Assembly: GCA_964596775.1 (NCBI GenBank)
Contig: CAZQVN010000007.1
Span: 54,844 to 118,843, forward strand
From: CAZQVN01 sp964596775
GTDB lineage: Bacteria > Eisenbacteria > RBG-16-71-46 > JABDJR01 > JAWXBZ01
Reading direction: 5' to 3'
DNA: 64,000 nucleotides
The notes beneath the pieces are model-generated. The model did no database searches. It was given only the letters and a program-made list of their open reading frames with translations, and was not told where the DNA came from. Both the position numbers and the translations under genes were made by a program. How positions within the stretch are numbered: position 1 is the stretch's first letter; each line of letters opens with the position of its first letter. Positions 59,038 to 64,000 of this stretch are shown piece by piece.

Positions 59038-60693
59038 TCATGCCGCCACATCCATGTGCTCGACGGCACTCGATTCCGCCCCCGCCATCCGCAGGGACAC
59101 CCTGACTCGGGTGCCGTTTCCGGGATGGCTGATCACCTCCATCCGGCCTTCATGCCTCTCGACGATGCGGTGCGCGATCGCGAGGCCGAGGCCGGTTCCG
59201 CTCTCCTTCGTGCTGTAAAACGGCTCGAAGACCCTGTCCAGGGTCTCCTTGTTCATGCCCATCCCCGTGTCCGCGAACTCGACCAGTACATGCCCGGCCG
59301 CGGACGAAACGGTGACGGTCAGGCTTCCGACAGGCCCCATCGCCTCGAGGGCGTTGAGGGCCAGGTTGAAGAACACCTGCTCCAACTGCTCCGGATCGAC
59401 CCGGACCGTGTCGGCCGACTCGAACCGGCAGCGCAGCGACACCGTCGGGCGGTACGAGGGATGACTCCGTGTCTTCGTCATCGTCCGCTCGATCATCTCC
59501 TTGATTCCGACCTCCTGCATCTTCATCGGGGTTCCCCGCGAGTAGCTGAGCAGTTCGCTGACGAAACGCTCCATGCGCGCCGCCTCGCGGCCGATCAGGT
59601 CCAGCAGCCGGGCGTTTTCCCCTTCGAGGTGCAGCTCCTGCTCCAGCATTTCCACGGAACCGGATATCGGGTTGACGCAGTTGCGGACCTCGTGGGCGAT
59701 CGACGCGGCCATGCCGCCGATCACCGTCAGCCGGTCCCGCCGCCGCGACGCTTCCTCGAGCCGCCGGACCTCGGTCAGGTCCTGGAACAGCGCCACGACG
59801 CCGCTCTTGACGTCGTTTCCGTCCAGCAGGACGGAGGTGGACACGCCGACCGGCAGCGATTCGCCGCCGGACCGCTGCAGCCGGACTTCCGCCCGGAGCA
59901 TCGGTATCCCCTCGTCGAGCGTCGACTGGACCTTTTCCACGAGTTCCCGGGCTCCCTCGCCGAGAGCCATGCCCAGTTTCTTCCCCCGCACGTCCTCCGC
60001 CCTGAAGCCGAGCAGCCCTTCCGCGACCTCGTTGAAATGGATCACCCGCCCGAGGGCATCGATCGTCAGCAGGCCGCTGGAAAGGTTCTGGACGATCGAT
60101 TCCGTGTCCAGCCTCAGCTGCTCCACTTCCCTCGACTTCCGGGCCAGGGCCTGCTCGTTTTCGGCCATCCGGTCGCCGAGCAGTCCGGACAGCATCCCCA
60201 CCGCAACGAAAAAGACGGGATAGAACACCAGCTGGGCGGGCACCCCGGTCACCGGCGGCGCCAGGAAACCCGGCGACCCCACCGAGGAGGGCCCACCGAG
60301 AGCCACGCAGCCGAACGCCGCCGCCGACAGGAACCCGAGGAGCGTTCCCCCATGGAAACCGAGGAGCATCCCCCCCGCCACGGCCACCAGCGGAAACAGC
60401 ACCACGAACTCGCCGGAAATTCCTCCGGTCAGCGCGACGATCCCCGTCGCCAGGAAGAGGTCCGTCATCAGCTCCGCGATGACCAGACGCCGCCGCGGGA
60501 CGGATCCCGCGACGGCGTCGAAAACGAACGCGGAAACGAGGAACAGCACCCCGAACGTGATCAGCCACGGGCGGTGGCCCGGCACCGGGTCGAAGGCGTC
60601 CATGGCCAGGGCCACGCCCATGACCGCGGTGCCGACGATCAGCCGGTTCCGGTGCAGCCCCCCGAGTGGCGATCCCGTTTCGGGTCGGTTCAT
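59038..60693 (-). CDS. pilS: PilS-type membrane sensor histidine kinase
   Basis: 551 residues. Six or so N-terminal membrane segments (LIVGTAVMGVALAMDAF onward to about residue 175), then a PAS domain (SIVQNLSSGLLTIDALGRVIHFN to RRLEEASRRRDR). HisKA motif SIAHEVRNCVNPISGSVEML contains the phosphohistidine around residue 340, and the HATPase domain shows NLALNALEAMG, FADTGMGMNKE and GTGLGLAIAHRI. ATG overlaps the pilC stop (TGATG). The receiver partner is pilR immediately downstream. Confidence 0.95.
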   Translation of the reverse strand: MNRPETGSPLGGLHRNRLIVGTAVMGVALAMDAFDPVPGHRPWLITFGVLFLVSAFVFDAVAGSVPRRRLVIAELMTDLFLATGIVALTGGISGEFVVLFPLVAVAGGMLLGFHGGTLLGFLSAAAFGCVALGGPSSVGSPGFLAPPVTGVPAQLVFYPVFFVAVGMLSGLLGDRMAENEQALARKSREVEQLRLDTESIVQNLSSGLLTIDALGRVIHFNEVAEGLLGFRAEDVRGKKLGMALGEGARELVEKVQSTLDEGIPMLRAEVRLQRSGGESLPVGVSTSVLLDGNDVKSGVVALFQDLTEVRRLEEASRRRDRLTVIGGMAASIAHEVRNCVNPISGSVEMLEQELHLEGENARLLDLIGREAARMERFVSELLSYSRGTPMKMQEVGIKEMIERTMTKTRSHPSYRPTVSLRCRFESADTVRVDPEQLEQVFFNLALNALEAMGPVGSLTVTVSSAAGHVLVEFADTGMGMNKETLDRVFEPFYSTKESGTGLGLAIAHRIVERHEGRMEVISHPGNGTRVRVSLRMAGAESSAVEHMDVAA

Positions 60694-61916
60694 CAACCGT
60701 CTCCCGCCACGACGTTGATCAGCTTGAACATCGGCATGTACATGGCCACGACCATGCCGCCGACCAGCGATCCCATCAGCACGATCATCACCGGTTCGAT
60801 GATGGACGTGAGGGTATCCACGGCGGTGTTGACTTCGTCGTCATAGAACGAAGCGATCTTGTTGAGCATTTCGTCGAGCGCCCCGGTCTCCTCGCCGACC
60901 GCGATCATCTGGACCACCATCGGCGGGAACGCGTCGGATTCCTTGAGCGGCGCGGCGATCGTTTCGCCCTCGCGGATCGAGGCCCTGGTGGCCAGCACCG
61001 CCTCCTGGATGACCCGGTTGCCGGAGGTGCGGGCGGTGATCTCCAGCCCGGTCAGGATCGGGACACCGGAGGAGATGAGGGTGCCGAGCGTCCGGGTGAA
61101 CCGGGCGATGGCCGCCTTCTGGAGGAGGTCGCCGAGGATCGGCATCTTCAGCTTCAGCCGGTCGATGACCTTCTCGCCGTTGTCCGTGGCGTAGTAGCGC
61201 TTGAACGCCACGATCGCCGCGGCCACGGCCCCGAGCCCCATGTACCAGAAGTCCCGCAGGAAATTGGAGGCGCCGAGAACGATCTTCGTCGGCAGCGGCA
61301 GCTCACCGCCGAAGTCCTTGAAGATCTTGGCGAACGTGGGAATGATGAACAGCAGCATGAACACGGTGGTGCCGACCGCCACGACGAGAACGACCGTCGG
61401 GTAGGTCATGGCGCTCTTCACCTTGCGCTTGAGCGCTTCCGCCTTCTCGATGTACGTGGCCAGGCGGAGGAGGATGTCGTCGAGCACACCGCCCGCCTCG
61501 CCGGCCTCGACCATGTTCACGAACAGGTTGTCGAACACCTTCGGGTGCTTGCCGAGCGCCTCGGCCAGCGTCGAACCCGCCTCGACGTCGTGCATGACCT
61601 CGAGAATGATCTTCTTGAGCGCGGCGCTTTCCGACTGCTGCGACAGGATGTCGAGGCACTGGACCAGCGGAAGGCCGGCGGTGATCATCGTGGCAAACTG
61701 CCGGGTGAAGATCGCCAGGTCCTTCGTGGAGACGGACGCGCCCTTGGTCAGGAAATCCAGGTTGAAATTCAGGGCCTTGGGCTTTTCCCGCACGAACTGG
61801 GCGATGATCCGCTTCTTGCGCAGGAACGCCAGGGCCTCGGCCTGGTTGTCGAACGTGAGTTCGCCGCTCTGGCTTTCCCCCGAAACCGTGCGGCCTTTCC
61901 ACATGTAAACAGGCAT
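60693..61916 (-). CDS. pilC: Type IV pilus inner-membrane platform protein PilC
   Basis: 407 residues, normal length for PilC/GspF. Two GspF domains are visible: FTRQFATMITAGLPLVQCLDIL near residue 67 and RFTRTLGTLISSGVPILTGLEI near 275, plus three membrane segments (TYPTVVLVVAVGTTVFMLLFIIP, FWYMGLGAVAAAIVAF, IEPVMIVLMGSLVGGMVVAMYMP). N-terminal MPVYMWKGRTVSGESQSG is characteristic. It lies 23 bp after pilT. Confidence 0.97.
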   Translation of the reverse strand: MPVYMWKGRTVSGESQSGELTFDNQAEALAFLRKKRIIAQFVREKPKALNFNLDFLTKGASVSTKDLAIFTRQFATMITAGLPLVQCLDILSQQSESAALKKIILEVMHDVEAGSTLAEALGKHPKVFDNLFVNMVEAGEAGGVLDDILLRLATYIEKAEALKRKVKSAMTYPTVVLVVAVGTTVFMLLFIIPTFAKIFKDFGGELPLPTKIVLGASNFLRDFWYMGLGAVAAAIVAFKRYYATDNGEKVIDRLKLKMPILGDLLQKAAIARFTRTLGTLISSGVPILTGLEITARTSGNRVIQEAVLATRASIREGETIAAPLKESDAFPPMVVQMIAVGEETGALDEMLNKIASFYDDEVNTAVDTLTSIIEPVMIVLMGSLVGGMVVAMYMPMFKLINVVAGDG

Positions 61917-61939
61917 GGTCTACGACACCTTCCTTTCGA

Positions 61940-63019
61940 TCACGCCGCGGTCCGCTGGCCGCTCTTCGCGATCATCTGTTCCAGTTCCTTCGGGTCCGAA
62001 CTCCGCCCCATGGCCTCATCCAGCGATATGAATCGGTTCATCCACGCGGCGCACAGGCTCTGGTTCATCGTCTGCATGCCGTACTTCTGTCCGGCCTGCA
62101 TCAGCGTGTAGATCTGGTGCGTCTTCCCCTCGCGGATCACCGCCCGGACGGCCGGGTTGCAGATCAGGATCTCCGGGATGAGGATCCGCCCGCCCCCGCG
62201 CATCTTCGGCACCAGCTGCTGGGTGACGATCCCCTCGAGGACGAACGCCAGCTGGGCGTGGATCTGCGGCTGCTGGTCCGAGGGAAACACGTCCACGATG
62301 CGGCTGATCGCCTCGTACGTGGAGTTCGTGTGCAGGGTGGCAAAAACGAGGTGCCCGGTTTCGGCGATCGTCAGCGCCGCCTGGATCGTCTCCAGGTCGC
62401 GCATTTCGCCGACCATGATGATGTCCGGATCCTGGCGCAGCACGTACTTGAGCGCCGCGGGAAACGAGTGCGTGTCGGAATTCAGCTCTCGCTGGTTCAC
62501 GATCGACTTCTTGTGCTGGTGCATGTACTCGATCGGGTCCTCGATCGTGATGATGTGACAGCGCCGCTCCTCGTTGATCCTGTTGATCAGGGCGGCGAGC
62601 GTCGTGGACTTGCCCGAGCCGGTCGGACCGGTCACGAGGACGAGCCCCTTGGGCTTGAACGCCATGTCCTGGACGACCTTGGGAAGCCCGAGCTTCTCCA
62701 TGGTCATGAACTGGTACGGGATGGACCGGATGGCCATGGTGACGACGCCGCGCTGCATGAACACGTTGCAGCGGTAGCGGGCGAGCCCCTTGATCCCGAA
62801 GGACAGGTCGAGCTCCTTGTTGATCTCGAAGCGCTTCCGCTGCTCCTCCTTCATGATGGAGTACGCCAGCTTTTCCGATACCTCGGGGGTCACCACCTCG
62901 GAGTCGGATGGGATGATCTGCCCGTCGATCCGGAACTGCGGCGGTACTCCGGCCGTGATATGGAGATCGGAAGCGCCCTTCGCCGACATTTCCTCGAGCA
63001 GGGCGTGCAGAGAGATCAT
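61940..63019 (-). CDS. pilT: Type IV pilus retraction ATPase PilT
   Basis: 359-residue hexameric ATPase that depolymerises pili. PilT-specific start LLEEMSAKGASDLHITAGVPP, Walker A VTGPTGSGKSTTLAALI near residue 130, Asp box TIEDPIEYMHQHK, Walker B DIIMVGEMRDLETIQAAL, His box GHLVFATLHTNS. ATG with AGGAG upstream. 108 bp separate it from the end of pilB; the spacer has only a short hairpin and no convincing promoter. Confidence 0.97.
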   Translation of the reverse strand: MISLHALLEEMSAKGASDLHITAGVPPQFRIDGQIIPSDSEVVTPEVSEKLAYSIMKEEQRKRFEINKELDLSFGIKGLARYRCNVFMQRGVVTMAIRSIPYQFMTMEKLGLPKVVQDMAFKPKGLVLVTGPTGSGKSTTLAALINRINEERRCHIITIEDPIEYMHQHKKSIVNQRELNSDTHSFPAALKYVLRQDPDIIMVGEMRDLETIQAALTIAETGHLVFATLHTNSTYEAISRIVDVFPSDQQPQIHAQLAFVLEGIVTQQLVPKMRGGGRILIPEILICNPAVRAVIREGKTHQIYTLMQAGQKYGMQTMNQSLCAAWMNRFISLDEAMGRSSDPKELEQMIAKSGQRTAA

Positions 63020-63127
63020 CCTTTGTTTCTCCTCTTCATGAGAATGAGAGCGGCAAACGGCCGCACTCCGGGGCTGCGTCCACCCCCGCCCGGCCGGTAA
63101 CGGCCGACGCCGGCGACGTGCCCCGGT

Positions 63128-64000
63128 CTACTTGTCAAGTGCGGTCTCCTTCAGGACTTCTTCGGCAGACGTCAGCCCCTCCTTGAGCTTGCGGATGCCG
63201 TCCATGCGGAGCGTGAGCATCCCTTCGGCCATCGCCTTCTTCTTGATTTCGCTGGTCGGGGCGCGGTCGAGGATCATGTCGCGGATCGAGGCCGTGATCG
63301 GCATCACCTCGAACACCCCGACGCGGCCGCGGTAGCCGGTGTTGTTGCACTCGATGCACCCCGCCCCGTTCGTGTCCTCGAACGTGCTCCATTCGCTCTC
63401 CGGCAGGCCGAGTTCCTTGGGGACCTCCTCGTGGGGCTTCACCTTCTGCTTGCAGCCCACGCAGACCCTGCGGATGAGGCGCTGGGCCATGATCAGGTTG
63501 ACCGAGGAAGCCACGAGAAACGGCTCGATCCCCATGTCGATCATGCGGTTGAGGGTCGACGGAGCGTCGTTCGTGTGCAGCGTGGACAGCACGAGGTGGC
63601 CGGTGAGGGCCGCCTTGACCGCGATGGACGCGGTTTCCAGGTCACGGATTTCCCCGACCATGACGATGTTCGGGTCCTGGCGCAGGAACGCGCGAAGCGC
63701 AGCGGCGAACGTGAGGCCGATGTCCTCGTTGACGTTGACCTGGTTGATCCCGTCGATGTTGTACTCGACCGGGTCCTCGGCGGTCATGATGTTCACTTCC
63801 GGCTGGTTGATCCGGGACAGCGCGGAGTAAAGGGTGGTCGTCTTTCCGCTGCCGGTCGGGCCGGTCACGAGCACCATCCCGAACGGCATCGACACGGCGC
63901 GCAGCAGGTGGTCCAGCGCTTTCGGCTCGAATCCGGCCCGGGTCAGGTCGAGGGTCAGGTTCGTCTTGTCCAGGATGCGCATCACGATCTTCTCGCCGAA
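63128..64000 (-). CDS. pilB: Type IV pilus extension ATPase PilB, 5' part outside the window
   Basis: The C-terminal 290 residues are present; the frame is open to the right edge. FGEKIVMRILDK leads into Walker A VTGPTGSGKTTTLYSAL, Asp box AEDPVEYNIDGINQ, Walker B NIVMVGEIRDLETASIA and His box GHLVLSTLHTNDA. The C-terminal zinc-binding motif is CVGCKQKVKPHEE plus CIECNNTGYRGR (four Cys), typical for PilB/GspE and absent in PilT. The N-terminal domain lies upstream of the window. Confidence 0.97.
   Translation of the reverse strand, partial: FGEKIVMRILDKTNLTLDLTRAGFEPKALDHLLRAVSMPFGMVLVTGPTGSGKTTTLYSALSRINQPEVNIMTAEDPVEYNIDGINQVNVNEDIGLTFAAALRAFLRQDPNIVMVGEIRDLETASIAVKAALTGHLVLSTLHTNDAPSTLNRMIDMGIEPFLVASSVNLIMAQRLIRRVCVGCKQKVKPHEEVPKELGLPESEWSTFEDTNGAGCIECNNTGYRGRVGVFEVMPITASIRDMILDRAPTSEIKKKAMAEGMLTLRMDGIRKLKEGLTSAEEVLKETALDK

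Noticed and set aside
63053..63113. Sigma54-like site before pilT (GGCAC with GC ten bases on)
   Set aside because: The -12 box reads CCGGC rather than TTGC, so only half of the motif fits.

Overview
The window is high-GC DNA from an uncultivated-looking diderm bacterium. Two N-gaps (39844-39853 and 48084-48183) and a 22-base poly-G run show that it is a draft or metagenome assembly. Several features fit a lineage near the FCB group, with Candidatus Eisenbacteria-like phyla as my best guess: large exported FG-GAP/VCBS-ASPIC proteins with FlgD-Ig or type-A-like C-terminal domains, a DUF5683 protein, a short nuoBDGI complex I cluster and a myxobacterial-style pilus cluster. I cannot prove the phylum without a marker-gene tree.

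Layout: 1-2.4 kb has a truncated nrnA and, divergently, a secreted protein with a C-terminal WSxIKSLY tail overlapping a beta-barrel-like protein. 2.5-8.4 kb (minus) has nuoB-nuoD-nuoG-nuoI, an EamA exporter and an ICMT-like methyltransferase. 8.4-13 kb has two large exported beta-propeller proteins. 13-21.5 kb (minus) is a housekeeping run: tRNA-Phe, tRNA-Thr, glmM, glmS, ridA, tRNA-Sec, DUF5683, lepA, lepB, hemW. 21.6-26.6 kb has a degenerate sensor-kinase-like protein, DUF3467, an LpxL-type acyltransferase and two secreted proteins that share a domain but carry different C-terminal tails. 26.6-33.8 kb (minus) is aroC-aroK and rsmD-coaD-aminotransferase-fmdB-obgE-HEAT-dprA. 33.8-38.5 kb is a four-gene BMP/nucleoside-type ABC importer. 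It is followed by hicAB and a NUDIX-metallo-beta-lactamase fusion damaged by the assembly.

40.9-64 kb is a nearly complete type IV pilus locus on the minus strand. In transcription order it runs pilB (cut by the window edge), pilT, pilC, pilS, pilR, two tandem pilins, an ABC transporter pair, a TPR-like protein, pilD, fimT, pilV, a pilW-like prepilin fused to a beta-propeller, pilX, then (past a divergent membrane glycosyltransferase and a scaffold gap) pilM-N-O-P-Q. PilS/PilR form a sigma54-dependent two-component system. Three well-spaced sigma54 (-24/-12) promoter matches lie upstream of pilA, fimT and pilM, each with TTGCA/TGCAA boxes 140-235 bp further upstream. This suggests one regulon for major pilin, minor pilins and the assembly platform/secretin.

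The least explained signals are the WSxIKSLY C-terminal tail on two unrelated secreted proteins, the prepilin-propeller fusion with a (Gly-Thr)15 linker, a cysteine-rich insert inside a propeller protein, and a selenocysteine tRNA directly upstream of a membrane-protein gene. No rRNA, CRISPR array, insertion sequence or phage gene was seen.
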